A DNA stretch of 64,000 nt from Prevotella sp. (GCA_017478085.1 JAFVEE010000016.1:1-64000); one strand, 5' to 3'; counted from the first letter of the stretch, positions 34,207 through 43,125 are shown. Notes: generated by a model not told the origin, from the sequence alone. A program made the numbers and translations.

Positions 34207-34218
34207 CCCTGCATATTA

Positions 34219-34323
34219 CAACGGAGCCTTCGTTGCCCAACAACGATGGCTCCGTTACCCAACAATGGAGGCCCCGTTAGTCCGCAACGCAGGCTCCGTT
34301 ATACAACAATGGAGGCTCCGTTG
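34219..34323 (+). repeat. 22-bp-period palindrome array, five units
   Basis: Five 17-bp units start at 34219, 34241, 34263, 34285 and 34307, exactly 22 bp apart, with 5-bp linkers CCCAA, CCCAA, GTCCG and TACAA. A typical unit is CAATGGAGGCTCCGTTG. The array begins 12 bp after the regulator stop codon and ends in CCGTTGCAAAA, as does the array at 62256. Confidence 0.92.
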
Positions 34324-34441
34324 CAAAAGTGCTGAATTTTCAGCCCTGACGCTCATGATATTCTTCTATGTGCTTTACAAAAATCAAAAGCAACAGAGAT
34401 AAGAACGTTTCTCTACCTTTATTTTGCTGAGTGTGGGAGTT

Positions 34442-35335
34442 TCATTGCCACAGCGGTTCGTTCTCCCATCCGCGGGGGAAGCCCATCATGGAGGGTTGCA
34501 CACTGGGATATTTCGTCAGAAGAGATTTGAAGTCCTGAACAAAAGTGTTCTGGGGATTGATGCTGTTGAGCCAATAGGCGATGCAGCAAAGTTGAGGATA
34601 AAGACGGTCGATTGGAAAATTGAAATTGGTTATCCATCGCTGGCGCATCCGTGACGTTATCTTTGGACGCACGGCAAAGTGTGCATTCCAAAGTCGGGCA
34701 TGGTGGGCACAATAGTTGCGGACGATGGTGAGACTTTCCAGCCAACTGCGCAGATATTCGTGCTGGGGCATGTCGAAATCGCGGGCCACACGCTTCATCA
34801 GGTTGAAGTCGTTCATGTTGTTGTAGAGTTTGGAAAGCGTGCCGAAGGAGGCCACTTCAAGTGTCTTCCATGAGGGTGGGAATTCGGGTGAGTCGTATTT
34901 TCTGAAATGCTCCAGAATGAACTCGTCGCGGCAACGTCCTAACTCTGTGCGCAGAGATTCCAGATTCTTGTTGTAGCGGTATTCATTGGCTGCAAGCGTG
35001 GAGTCCATAAACCAGAAGGAGCCGTAGGTCATGGCAAAGTGCTGGTTGATTTTTGTCCTTGAAGCAATCTCAATATGCTGCAGGGCGTTAAACACCAAAG
35101 AGCGCAGTTCGCTGTCGAAATTGTAAAGTGTCAGTACAGAAGAGAATCTGCTTCCGCTTCGGAAACGATGTATGTGGCTGTTCTCTTCCATAATGCGCCA
35201 GTAACTGGCAAGACGGAAATAGCTGATGTGATTGAGGACGCTCAGTGCTTCGTCCTCGTTTTCAAAAATAAGCCCCCGCTGTTTCAGTATGTTTATCTGT
35301 TCAGCGAGGGTAATGGGCTGCTTATTATATTCCAT
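34442..35335 (-). CDS. Abi-family (AbiD/AbiF-like) protein with HEPN RNase motif
   Basis: The 298-residue protein (from the ATG at 35335; an earlier ATG at 35437 lies upstream of the promoter) matches the Abi_2 family: ITLAEQINILKQRGLIFENE, LNHISYFRLASYWRIM, FDSELRSLVFNALQHIEIASR, SWLESLTIVRNYCAHHARLWN. Arg206-x4-His211 in RNYCAH is the HEPN-type catalytic signature of RNases. Family members stop phage growth by abortive infection, and related Cas13-like HEPN proteins cleave RNA. It stands alone with its own promoter between a convergent repeat array and an AraC remnant, and its A/T-richer text differs from neighbours, which suggests acquisition by transfer. No antitoxin gene is adjacent. Confidence 0.9.
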   Translation of the reverse strand: MEYNKQPITLAEQINILKQRGLIFENEDEALSVLNHISYFRLASYWRIMEENSHIHRFRSGSRFSSVLTLYNFDSELRSLVFNALQHIEIASRTKINQHFAMTYGSFWFMDSTLAANEYRYNKNLESLRTELGRCRDEFILEHFRKYDSPEFPPSWKTLEVASFGTLSKLYNNMNDFNLMKRVARDFDMPQHEYLRSWLESLTIVRNYCAHHARLWNAHFAVRPKITSRMRQRWITNFNFPIDRLYPQLCCIAYWLNSINPQNTFVQDFKSLLTKYPSVQPSMMGFPRGWENEPLWQ

Positions 35336-35402
35336 ATAAAAAGAAACGTCCCACCCTGGTCCGCTGGTCTTGCGACGAGAAGCGTGGTGGGATTTGTTGC
35401 TG

Positions 35403-35434
35403 CAAAAGTACTGCTTTTCTCTGAGACAGCCAAA
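35403..35434 (-). promoter_or_regulatory. promoter for the Abi gene
   Basis: Minus-strand TTTG (35434-35431) and TACTTTTG (35410-35403) have a 20-bp spacer. The leader is about 60 nt. Confidence 0.75.
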
Positions 35435-35479
35435 CAATTTGAAGGAAAATGTTAGTTTAGCGGTGTATTTTTCAGTTTT

Positions 35480-35606
35480 TCAGTTCCAGAACGTGGAGGG
35501 GAGGATGCCCAGATGGTGCTCCATGTAGTTGGTGAAACTGGAGATGGAGGGGAAGCGGAAGTCGTCGGAGATTTGCTTCAGGGGCAGCGACGGGAAATGC
35601 AGAAAA
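35480..35606 (-). pseudogene. AraC-type regulator C-terminal remnant
   Basis: The minus-strand frame ending at TGA (35482-35480) encodes LKQISDDFRFPSISSFTNYM then HHLGILPSTFWN, the second helix-turn-helix of AraC-family regulators. No start or N-terminal part is present, and its 5' side runs into a terminator. It is the last ~40 residues of a lost regulator. Confidence 0.6.
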
Positions 35607-35640
35607 AAGTTGTGCCAGCACTTTACTGCACTGGCACAAC
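35601..35640 (-). terminator. terminator of the 35672-37345 gene
   Basis: A 10-bp perfect stem (GTTGTGCCAG at 35609-35618 with its complement at 35631-35640) is followed on the minus strand by a T-run (A-run at 35603-35608). Confidence 0.85.
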
Positions 35641-35671
35641 CCGCATAAGCATTATTGACAAAAGTTGCGTG

Positions 35672-37345
35672 TTACCTTACGAAGAACTTCTTGCCGTTTA
35701 CCACATAGAGGCCACGCTTCATGGCGCCTTGCTGCACGCGGCGGCCCTGCAGGTCGTAGACGGTACTATTCACTCTTTCATTATTCGTTAGACGCGCAGC
35801 GTCGCTGATGCCCGTGACGTCGGCGTAGGTGATGCCCACATAGCTGATGCGCAGGGTGGAGTTGCTGCTGCCCAGATAGAACTCAAGGGCACCGGGGGCG
35901 GTCATGGTGAAGGTGGTGCGCTGGTAGCCGTTCAGACCGTCCTGGTTGTCGTCGCGCGGCAGCTGGTTGCTGCTGTCCTTGCCACTCTTGGTCAGGGTGA
36001 CGGTGGTGCCGTCGGCCTTCTGGTAGCTGGTGTTGGCCGAGGTGACGTAGAGGCCGTGGGAGGCATTGGCGAAGGCCCAGTCGACGACAACCTGGTCGCC
36101 CTCGTTCAGGCGGTCGATGCTCATCACCGTCTGGTTCTTGCCCGGCAGGTTCACCGTGAGGCCATAGTCGGCCAGCAGCTGCTCGGCCTTCTCAATATCC
36201 TCTACGAAGGGGGTGAACTCGGCATTCTGCTGCTTGAAGTAGCTGATGGCGCGGTTCATGCGCTTGGTCTGGTTGCTGATGGAGTCGATGTTGTGACTGC
36301 CGTCGTAGACGCTCTGCGAGCGGGCAATAGAGTCGGTGAGCAGCTGGCGGGCGTAGAAGTAGTGGTCGTCGGTGAGCAGCTGGCGGGCCTGGCCGATAGC
36401 GTCGAGCAGCTCCTGCTTGGCCTCGGCAAACTCGCGACCCATAAAGTACTCGTCGACTTGGTCCTGCGTCCAGCCGATGATGCGGAACGACTCTACGTCG
36501 AGGTCAACGTGGCAGGCCACGCTGTCGGCCAGGTGGAAGCCAATCTTCTGGGTACCGGGCTCGCTGAGCTGGCCGTAGGCATCGTAGAAGGTGGCCTTGG
36601 TGTGGTGTATGGGGTAGCAGTCGGCAGTGTCCATCATATCGCGCAGCATGGCGATGATATTCTCGAGCATCTCGTTTTCATTGGGGAAGAGCGGATTGTC
36701 AATATAGCCCTGCAGGCGGTCTATGAGCTTGTTCACCTTGCGGTCGTCGGCCATCGGGGTCACGTTCATCATCGTGAAGTTGGCAAAGCAGGTGCCAGTG
36801 TAGCTGCCGAAGATGTGCAGCACCACATAGCCATCGCTGGCGGCGGTGTAGCTGTACTCCAGCTTGCGCCATTCCTCGCCAAAGTCCTGCACCTTGGCAA
36901 TGGCCACCTCGGGGGTGAGCGAGCCGTCGGCATTGTAGAAAATGTTCTGGTAGTTCTTCTTCTCGGTGGGGGTGATGGTGGTGGTCACGGTCTGGTCGGC
37001 CTTCACGTAATAAGAGATGTAGTAGCTCTGGCCTGCAATGACGGGCACCTTGCGCATCAGGGTGGTGGGGGTGCCGGGGCCGTCTTCCTTGTAGAGGACC
37101 ATGAGGTAGTCGTTGCCATCGGGGCCGCCATGCTGAATGCTGAAGACCGAGGCTTCGAGCGGAGTGCCGCTGTCGGTAGTCCAGTCGGCATAGCCTTCGG
37201 CAAAGTTGCCGTTGCTGATCATGTTCTCGCCCGTGTTGATCTTGTAACGACCGTCGGCAGTGTAGACAAGGTCGCCGGCCTGCTGTGCGAAGCCGGTCAG
37301 GAAGAGGGCTGCAAAGGCGATGAGGGTAAAGATTCGCTTTTTCAT
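35672..37345 (-). CDS. secreted protein with CBM-like N-terminal domain, unknown function
   Basis: The 557-residue protein has a signal peptide (IFTLIAFAALFLTGFAQ). A beta-sandwich (about 40-200; MISNGNFAEGYADWTTDSGT, LMRKVPVIAGQSYYISYYVK) resembles carbohydrate-binding modules of the CBM4/9 type. A helical middle region (about 205-390) includes a short duplicated ARQLLTD segment. A second beta domain follows (about 400-520), then a C-terminal type IX-like sorting tail (VYDLQGRRVQQGAMKRGLYV). No catalytic motif was recognised. The position next to a GH2 gene and the build suggest a cell-surface glycan-binding or scaffold protein. It has its own promoter and terminator. Confidence 0.75.
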   Translation of the reverse strand: MKKRIFTLIAFAALFLTGFAQQAGDLVYTADGRYKINTGENMISNGNFAEGYADWTTDSGTPLEASVFSIQHGGPDGNDYLMVLYKEDGPGTPTTLMRKVPVIAGQSYYISYYVKADQTVTTTITPTEKKNYQNIFYNADGSLTPEVAIAKVQDFGEEWRKLEYSYTAASDGYVVLHIFGSYTGTCFANFTMMNVTPMADDRKVNKLIDRLQGYIDNPLFPNENEMLENIIAMLRDMMDTADCYPIHHTKATFYDAYGQLSEPGTQKIGFHLADSVACHVDLDVESFRIIGWTQDQVDEYFMGREFAEAKQELLDAIGQARQLLTDDHYFYARQLLTDSIARSQSVYDGSHNIDSISNQTKRMNRAISYFKQQNAEFTPFVEDIEKAEQLLADYGLTVNLPGKNQTVMSIDRLNEGDQVVVDWAFANASHGLYVTSANTSYQKADGTTVTLTKSGKDSSNQLPRDDNQDGLNGYQRTTFTMTAPGALEFYLGSSNSTLRISYVGITYADVTGISDAARLTNNERVNSTVYDLQGRRVQQGAMKRGLYVVNGKKFFVR

Positions 37346-37398
37346 AATTGTTTTTGTTTTATTGGTGAATAATTGTTGTTGGTGTTCGTTTCTGGTGG

Positions 37399-37406
37399 CA
37401 AAATTA
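37399..37406 (-). promoter_or_regulatory. -7 box for the secreted CBM-like protein
   Basis: Minus-strand TAATTTTG. The leader is about 47 nt to the ATG at 37345. It is divergent from the GH2 promoter at 37483. Confidence 0.55.
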
Positions 37407-37482
37407 TAAAGACGGGGGGAGCAGGACTTACGAAATCATACGTTTTTGTATAATATCGTAAATGCAGGTGGCTTTTTTTCAG

Positions 37483-37490
37483 TAATTTTG
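37483..37490 (+). promoter_or_regulatory. -7 box for the GH2 beta-galactosidase gene
   Basis: TAATTTTG lies 30 bp before the ATG at 37521. No TTTG was found at 19-20 bp. Confidence 0.55.
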
Positions 37491-37520
37491 CAGCAGAAAC
37501 TTAAAACTCAACACGTAGCA

Positions 37521-40259
37521 ATGAAAAAAATCTTAGCAGTATTGTTGGCCTTGATGGCCATTTCGGGTGCAGGCGCACAGACCACCGTCAATATTTCAGG
37601 GCAGTGGAAGTTCCGCTTTGCCAAGGACGCTGCCACTGCCGACGGGCTGGTGGCCGCAGGGTTCTATGAGAAGAATTACGACACGGCAGGCTTCGACGAC
37701 ATACACGTGCCGTCGAACTGGGCCGTGCTGGGCTATGAGGAGCCCGTCTACCGGGGATTCGCCGACGACCAGGCCAGCGAGGGTCTCTACGTGAAGCGCT
37801 TCACGCTGCCCGCCTCTTTCAGCGGCAAGCGCGTGCTGCTGCACTTCGGCGGCGTGTGGGCCTCGGCCGAGGTGTGGCTCAACGGCCAGTGGATAGGCCG
37901 CCACGACAGCGGCTACACCTCGTTTGCCTTCGACGTGACGGGCAAGGCCACGGCCAAGGGCGAAAACACGCTGGCCGTGCGCGTGAGGCAGGTGTGCCCC
38001 GGCTATAAGACCGACACCTACGACGACTGGACGCTGGGCGGCATCTACCGCGACGTGACGCTCGAGGCCCGCCCCCTGCGCCGCTGGATAGACCGCGTGA
38101 CGGCCACGACCACCTTCGACAGCCAGTACCGCGATGCCACCCTGCAGCTGAAGATGATGGTGGCCGACGACCACAAGAACACGCTGCCGGGCAACTACCG
38201 CAGTCCGGGACTGCCCTACAAGCTGCACGTGGTGCTGAGCGACGCTGAGGGCCGCGCCGTGTGCGACGAGATGTACCACTGCGACTCGCATACGGCCAAC
38301 TACCGCGAGCAGCTGCGCGAGCTGACCATAGCCAACGCGCGGAAATGGACTGCCGAGACACCTTATTTATATAAGCTGCGCGTAGACCTTTTGGAGGCCG
38401 ACACCGTGGCGCAGACCTACGAGGAGCGCATAGGCCTGCGGCAGATTGAGACCCGTGGCGGCGTGCTGCGGCTGAACGGACAGCCCATCAAGCTGCGCGG
38501 CGTGAACCGCCACGACGAGTGGCCCTCCGTGGGCCGTGCCACCACCCGCGATCACTGGCTTAAAGACCTGACGCTGATGAAGCAGGCCAACATCAACTAT
38601 ATTCGTGCCGCCCACTACCAGCACGCCAAGGGCTTTATAGAAATGTGCGATTCCATCGGTATGTACGTGGGGGCCGAGGTGTCGCTGGGCGGTGCAGGCA
38701 CCCGGATGTTCGACCCCGCGTTTGTGGCACCGGTGATGCTGCGGGCCTACGAGACGGTGACGCGCGACCGCAACAACCCCTCGATTATCTACTGGTCGGT
38801 GGGCAACGAGGATCCGCTGACCGACCTGCACCTGCAGGCCGTGAAGACGGTGAAGGCGCTCGACCCCACACGCCCCGTCTGCCTGCCCTGGGATGCCGAC
38901 GAGACGCTGCCCGACGATGTTGACATACTGGCCCCGCACTACTGGACGGCGGCTCAGTACGACTCGATAGCCTCGCACTCCAAGCGCCCCATCATCACCA
39001 CCGAGTATGTGCACGCCTATGGCGAGATGCGCTTCGGCGGTCTGGAAGACTGCTGGAAGGCACTCACCCAGCACCCCGCCGGAGCTGGCGGTGCCGTATG
39101 GATGTGGGCCGACCAGGGCCTGCGCACCCCCACGCCCAAGGACACGCAGAAGTATAAGAGCATAGAGCGTGACAGCCTGTACCTGCGACTGGACGGTGCC
39201 GGATGGGACGGCATCACCGACAGCTACCGCCACACCACCCGCGACTACGAGGAGGTAAAGGCCGTGTACTGCCCAGTCTATCCTCTCACCTCTGCCCTCT
39301 CACCTCTCCCCTCACACCTCTCCATCCCCTTCTACAACGGCTACGACTTCCTCACCACCGAGGGCATCACCATAGGCTATCAGGTGTTTGTCGACGGTAA
39401 GGAAACGGCACATGGCTCTGGCACCATCAGCGCCCTGCCCCACGGTACCGACACGCTGCACATAGCCCGGACGGGCATCAAGCAGCTGAAGCCTGGCCAG
39501 ACGGCCTACGTGCAGCTCAGCATCAAGGATGCCACGGGCCACGAGATGGGGCGCAAGAGCGTCTTGCTGGCTCAGGAGCCTCTGGCACCTAAAGGCAAGG
39601 GTATGCGGTCTTTGGCCATCGACCCCCATACGGGTATGCCAGATGGCTTCCGTCCGGCTTTCTGGCATCAGCTGAACGAGGGCGACCAGATAATACGTGG
39701 CCGCATCAGTGGCGAGAAATACAAGACCAGTGTGCGCTCGGTCAAGACTGAGCTCACGGCTGAGGGCAGCGTGACGAAGAGCGAGGTCACCTATGTGGTA
39801 AACGACAGCAACAGCGTGGAGGCCAGCTACACATTTACGGCCACTCCCGATGGGGCAGTGCTCGTGGACTACTCGATGACGCCGCACGTCACGGCCAAGT
39901 ACCTGCCCGTCATCGGTATCGCGATGAAGGCCAGGCCGCTGCAATGGCTCGGCCTGGGCCCGCAGGATGCCTACCCCAACAAGCAGGCGGCACCCATCCT
40001 GGGCCTCTACGATGCTGCCGGGTGGAGCGGCACCCGCGCCGCCTGCTGGCTCGACGTGGAGGGTGCCCGCATCAGCCTCACGCCGCAGGTAGGCAGCTAC
40101 GGCTTCATTGACCGCGACACGCCCCAGAGCGGCGAGGTGCGCATCCTCTCGCACGTGCTGGGCCGCAGCGAGAAGGGCCGACTGAACGATGCCCGCTACC
40201 AAATAGTAACGGGCAAGACCTATAGCGGCCACTTCCGAATAGACTACACAGGGAAATAA
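37521..40259 (+). CDS. GH2 beta-galactosidase-type enzyme
   Basis: The 912-residue secreted enzyme starts at MKKILAVLLALMAISGAGAQ; an upstream ATG at 37446 precedes the promoter. It has the full GH2 order: sugar-binding jelly roll (HVPSNWAVLGYEEPVYRG, VLLHFGGVWASAEVWLNG), immunoglobulin-like domain, TIM barrel (LRGVNRHDEWPSVGRATTRD, NYIRAAHYQHAKGF) with acid/base Glu430 in YWSVGNED and nucleophile Glu495 in ITTEYVHAYG, then beta domains ending in a small-chain-like region (WLGLGPQDAYPNK). This layout matches LacZ-type beta-galactosidases, which could trim galactan side chains of pectin. Residues about 587-602 (PLTSALSPLPSHLS) are repeat-derived and lie between the barrel and the next beta domain. 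Confidence 0.9.
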   Translation: MKKILAVLLALMAISGAGAQTTVNISGQWKFRFAKDAATADGLVAAGFYEKNYDTAGFDDIHVPSNWAVLGYEEPVYRGFADDQASEGLYVKRFTLPASFSGKRVLLHFGGVWASAEVWLNGQWIGRHDSGYTSFAFDVTGKATAKGENTLAVRVRQVCPGYKTDTYDDWTLGGIYRDVTLEARPLRRWIDRVTATTTFDSQYRDATLQLKMMVADDHKNTLPGNYRSPGLPYKLHVVLSDAEGRAVCDEMYHCDSHTANYREQLRELTIANARKWTAETPYLYKLRVDLLEADTVAQTYEERIGLRQIETRGGVLRLNGQPIKLRGVNRHDEWPSVGRATTRDHWLKDLTLMKQANINYIRAAHYQHAKGFIEMCDSIGMYVGAEVSLGGAGTRMFDPAFVAPVMLRAYETVTRDRNNPSIIYWSVGNEDPLTDLHLQAVKTVKALDPTRPVCLPWDADETLPDDVDILAPHYWTAAQYDSIASHSKRPIITTEYVHAYGEMRFGGLEDCWKALTQHPAGAGGAVWMWADQGLRTPTPKDTQKYKSIERDSLYLRLDGAGWDGITDSYRHTTRDYEEVKAVYCPVYPLTSALSPLPSHLSIPFYNGYDFLTTEGITIGYQVFVDGKETAHGSGTISALPHGTDTLHIARTGIKQLKPGQTAYVQLSIKDATGHEMGRKSVLLAQEPLAPKGKGMRSLAIDPHTGMPDGFRPAFWHQLNEGDQIIRGRISGEKYKTSVRSVKTELTAEGSVTKSEVTYVVNDSNSVEASYTFTATPDGAVLVDYSMTPHVTAKYLPVIGIAMKARPLQWLGLGPQDAYPNKQAAPILGLYDAAGWSGTRAACWLDVEGARISLTPQVGSYGFIDRDTPQSGEVRILSHVLGRSEKGRLNDARYQIVTGKTYSGHFRIDYTGK
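39279..39324 (+). repeat. in-frame CCTCTCACCTCTCCC repeat in the beta-galactosidase gene
   Basis: The tandem pyrimidine repeat encodes PLTSALSPLPSHLS. It is the same word family as at 27751-27800 and 33042-33098. Confidence 0.75.
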
Positions 40260-40280
40260 CAGACATATAGCTTCTTGATA

Positions 40281-40338
40281 CGAAAAAAAGAAATCCGTAA
40301 CTCCTGCACTGGTGACAGGAATTACGGATTTCTTTCGT
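40281..40338. terminator. bidirectional terminator between convergent genes
   Basis: A long stem (40290-40306 with 40316-40332, one bulge) is flanked by an A-run on the left and a T-rich run on the right, serving both the GH2 gene and the DUF4859-like gene. Confidence 0.88.
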
Positions 40339-40374
40339 CGCTCTGGGCAACTCTGCTCTTACGACTTGGAGCGC

Positions 40375-42801
40375 TTACTTCACAATCTTCTTGCCGTCCT
40401 GGATGTAGAGACCGCGAACGGGCTGCAGCACGCGGCGGCCCAGCAGGTCGTAGGTCTGACCGGCCTTCTGGCTGCCAGCGGCAATGGTGGTCACGCCGGC
40501 ATAGTTGGTCTCGGAAACGAACTTCACGTAGTAAACGTACTGCTTGTTCTCAACCTCGAAGCAGAACTGGCCATCGACGCTGTAGTCGGCAGCGGGAGTG
40601 GCGTTGCTGCCAATGACGAGCACCACCTTGTCGCCGCTCTTCTCGATGTTGAAGTACAGGTCGCCGTAGCTGTTGTAGCCACCATCCATGTCGAAGCTCA
40701 GACCGTTCTCGCAGTTCTGGCCCTCGCCATAGACACCCGTGGAGCTGAGGCCGCGCAGATAGTAGTTGTTGCGGTCGAGCAGGTTCTCAACGCTCACGCC
40801 CAGTGCCTCGGCAGGCTTCGAGAGGTCAATCTCGATCTCGCGGCCCTCGGAGGTGACAGGCAGGGCGATGTTCTCGCTGCCAACGATCTCGCTCTCGACG
40901 AGCGACTCAACGAAGCTGAGGTTGATGTTGAGCGTGATCATCTTGTTGGTCTCCTCGTTCACCAGGAACAGCTGGGTGGTGAAGGTGTCGCCGATGCTGT
41001 TGGCATTGGGATACTGGAAGAAACGCAGCGTGCTGTTGTCTACCCAGCAGATGCCCACGGGCGACTCGGCACCCCACTTCGACACGCGACCGTCCTTGGC
41101 CAGCCAGAAGCCGGGCTTCGGGTCGCAGCTCCACTTCTTCGAGTAGACCTCGCCTGTCTGTGCAGCCAGTGTGTCGGGAGCCAGACCGTAGAACACGGGA
41201 GTAGCAGTGCCAATGGCAGCCTCGATGTCCTCGGTGGCAATGCTGGCCAGATCCATGGCCGTGTAGCCATTGTCGAGCAGCGACTGCAGGGCGAAGGTGC
41301 GGGTGGCCACACTCTCGAAGTTCTGGTCTACATACTGAGGTTCAGCAATCTTCAGGGTGACGGTGAAAGGATAGTAGTTCTGGCCGTTGACGAAGTTGAG
41401 CGTGGTGCTCACCTCATCGCCTACATTCAGCGAGTTGGGGTACTGGCCCACGTTGATCACGCTCCAGTCGCCAGAGTTGACAGGCTCTATAAAGAAGGCG
41501 GCACCTGTACCGTAAGAGGTAACCGTACCGGCGCTGTTCAGCCACCAGCCACCGTTGTTGGCGGTAGAGCCACCGAAGTTGTCCTTGTCGTCGAGCACAT
41601 AGACGCCCAGGGCGCTCACCTCGCAGCCCAGTGCGGCAGCGATAGCCTCAACATCGATGCTGACCTGCGTGGTAGAGAAGTCATCGGTAGGCGACTGCTC
41701 GGTCACGGCAGCACCCTCGCCCACCTTCGTATAGTCGGCCAGACCGTTGCCCTGCTCCTTTTCGAGCACCTTCAGACCGACCTTTACACGGTAGGCCTTA
41801 TTGCCGTAAATCAGATAGACATAGGCGAACCACTCTTCGTTGTCCTTGCACGAGCCAGGATACTGGCCCAGCACGCCAGTTAGGTCGCCCGTCTGGGCAT
41901 TGTAGGCGAAGTTGTTCACGTAGAACTTATCGTCGGCACCCCATCCTGCTGCGGCTACCTCACCGTCTTCCGCGCCTTCGGCGTTCTGCACCGGGCGGAA
42001 CCAGTAGCCAATGCCCTCGCCCGTGGGGTTGTTGGTCAGCGAGTCCTTCTTCATACCGCCGCCCTGCTCCACGTCGCCCGTGTTATAGAGAGTGGTGTAG
42101 AGAATCTGGTCGAGCGCGTCGGCCAGCATGTCGCCACTGGGCAGACCCAGTTTCTCCACCACATCGGCAATGTTCACCGTTAGGGGGTCAGAATCGTAGC
42201 CTCCGCGCGGATACTGCTCCAGCGTGACGCTGGCCTCGCCAACAATGGTTAGATCCTTCTCGATGACGGTGGGTTCGGGAATGTCGTAGACGGGCTTGGC
42301 AATGACGTTGAGCGTAATCTCGAACGTGGCTACCTTGTCATTGTACTTCAGGGCAATCTTGGCCGAGGCCACATCGCCAGCCTGCATCACGCCGGGCATC
42401 TGACCTACGTAGAAGGCAAACTCGTCGGCATCGGCATCCACATCGGGGCTGGCATAGAAGGCGCAACCTTCGCCATAGTCCAGACGCTGGCCAGTGGCAC
42501 TCATCCAGAAACCGTTGGCATCGGCCGAGGGAGCCGAAGTCTCGGTGCCGTCGGGCTGCTGCACGAAGAGGAGAGCAGCGGGTGTCTCGGCCTCGACATA
42601 CTCCTTCAGCACAGTGCCCAGTGTGGCGGCATCGGTGCTCAGCGTCGTGGCCACTTCCGACAGTTTGAACGAAATGGGCGAAGCTGAATAGTCAGTAGTG
42701 GGATACTGCTCTGCACTACCTTTAAACTGCGCCTGCGCTTCTACGCCTGCGAAGAGGCAGACGACTGCAATCAGCAGATTTCTTACTTGTGTAGTGATCA
42801 T
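40375..42801 (-). CDS. secreted protein with tandem DUF4859-like domains
   Basis: The 808-residue exported protein has a signal peptide (about 1-25) and about five tandem beta-rich units, recognisable by repeated patterns GFWMSATGQRLDYGEG, GGWWLNSAGTVTSYG, GFWLAKDGRVSKWG and by GQYP...GD pairs (VGQYPNSLNVGD; FQYPNANSIGD). The last unit is the most divergent. The C-terminus is a type IX-like sorting tail (YDLLGRRVLQPVRGLYIQDG). I assign DUF4859 from memory of such repeats, with moderate certainty. The function is unknown, probably surface glycan or protein binding. It has a textbook promoter and lies divergent from the large SusC/SusD operon. Confidence 0.75.
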   Translation of the reverse strand: MITTQVRNLLIAVVCLFAGVEAQAQFKGSAEQYPTTDYSASPISFKLSEVATTLSTDAATLGTVLKEYVEAETPAALLFVQQPDGTETSAPSADANGFWMSATGQRLDYGEGCAFYASPDVDADADEFAFYVGQMPGVMQAGDVASAKIALKYNDKVATFEITLNVIAKPVYDIPEPTVIEKDLTIVGEASVTLEQYPRGGYDSDPLTVNIADVVEKLGLPSGDMLADALDQILYTTLYNTGDVEQGGGMKKDSLTNNPTGEGIGYWFRPVQNAEGAEDGEVAAAGWGADDKFYVNNFAYNAQTGDLTGVLGQYPGSCKDNEEWFAYVYLIYGNKAYRVKVGLKVLEKEQGNGLADYTKVGEGAAVTEQSPTDDFSTTQVSIDVEAIAAALGCEVSALGVYVLDDKDNFGGSTANNGGWWLNSAGTVTSYGTGAAFFIEPVNSGDWSVINVGQYPNSLNVGDEVSTTLNFVNGQNYYPFTVTLKIAEPQYVDQNFESVATRTFALQSLLDNGYTAMDLASIATEDIEAAIGTATPVFYGLAPDTLAAQTGEVYSKKWSCDPKPGFWLAKDGRVSKWGAESPVGICWVDNSTLRFFQYPNANSIGDTFTTQLFLVNEETNKMITLNINLSFVESLVESEIVGSENIALPVTSEGREIEIDLSKPAEALGVSVENLLDRNNYYLRGLSSTGVYGEGQNCENGLSFDMDGGYNSYGDLYFNIEKSGDKVVLVIGSNATPAADYSVDGQFCFEVENKQYVYYVKFVSETNYAGVTTIAAGSQKAGQTYDLLGRRVLQPVRGLYIQDGKKIVK

Positions 42802-42871
42802 ACCATAAAAAAGTTTTAGTTAGTTTATAAATGAATTTTTATAATTGTAGCGTTTTGGTCTTGTTTGATTG

Positions 42872-42902
42872 CAAAGATACGATTTTTCTTTATTCGTGCA
42901 AA
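42872..42902 (-). promoter_or_regulatory. promoter for the DUF4859-like gene
   Basis: Minus-strand TTTG (42902-42899) and TATCTTTG (42879-42872) with an exact 19-bp spacer. The leader is about 65 nt. It lies in a 324-bp divergent intergenic region that is otherwise A/T-rich and holds no gene. Confidence 0.85.
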
Positions 42903-43045
42903 AGAAAAACGTCCAAAACGCCAGTGTTTAGACGATAATTCTATATTTTGGACTATATTTTCAGACGCTAAAAAATATTTTCGTGAAAATGGCAATTTGA
43001 CCAAAAATTTCGACGATTTTTCTTGCGTGTAACTGGAAAAAGATG

Positions 43046-43053
43046 TAACTTTG
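43046..43053 (+). promoter_or_regulatory. -7 box for the large SusC/SusD operon
   Basis: TAACTTTG at 43046-43053, with a CTTG/TTGC near -33 (43022-43026). The leader is about 65 nt. No other promoter of this quality is seen before 62 kb, so it probably drives the whole operon. Confidence 0.7.
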
Positions 43054-43125
43054 CGATGATTTCCTAAAAAGCTACTATCATTTTTAACATATATACTAAA
43101 TCCTACTGACTAAAACTGCATCGTT

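Noticed and set aside
34219..34323. Simple intrinsic terminator
   Set aside because: Five equally spaced palindromes without a T-run, and a sister copy inside an operon, do not fit an ordinary terminator.
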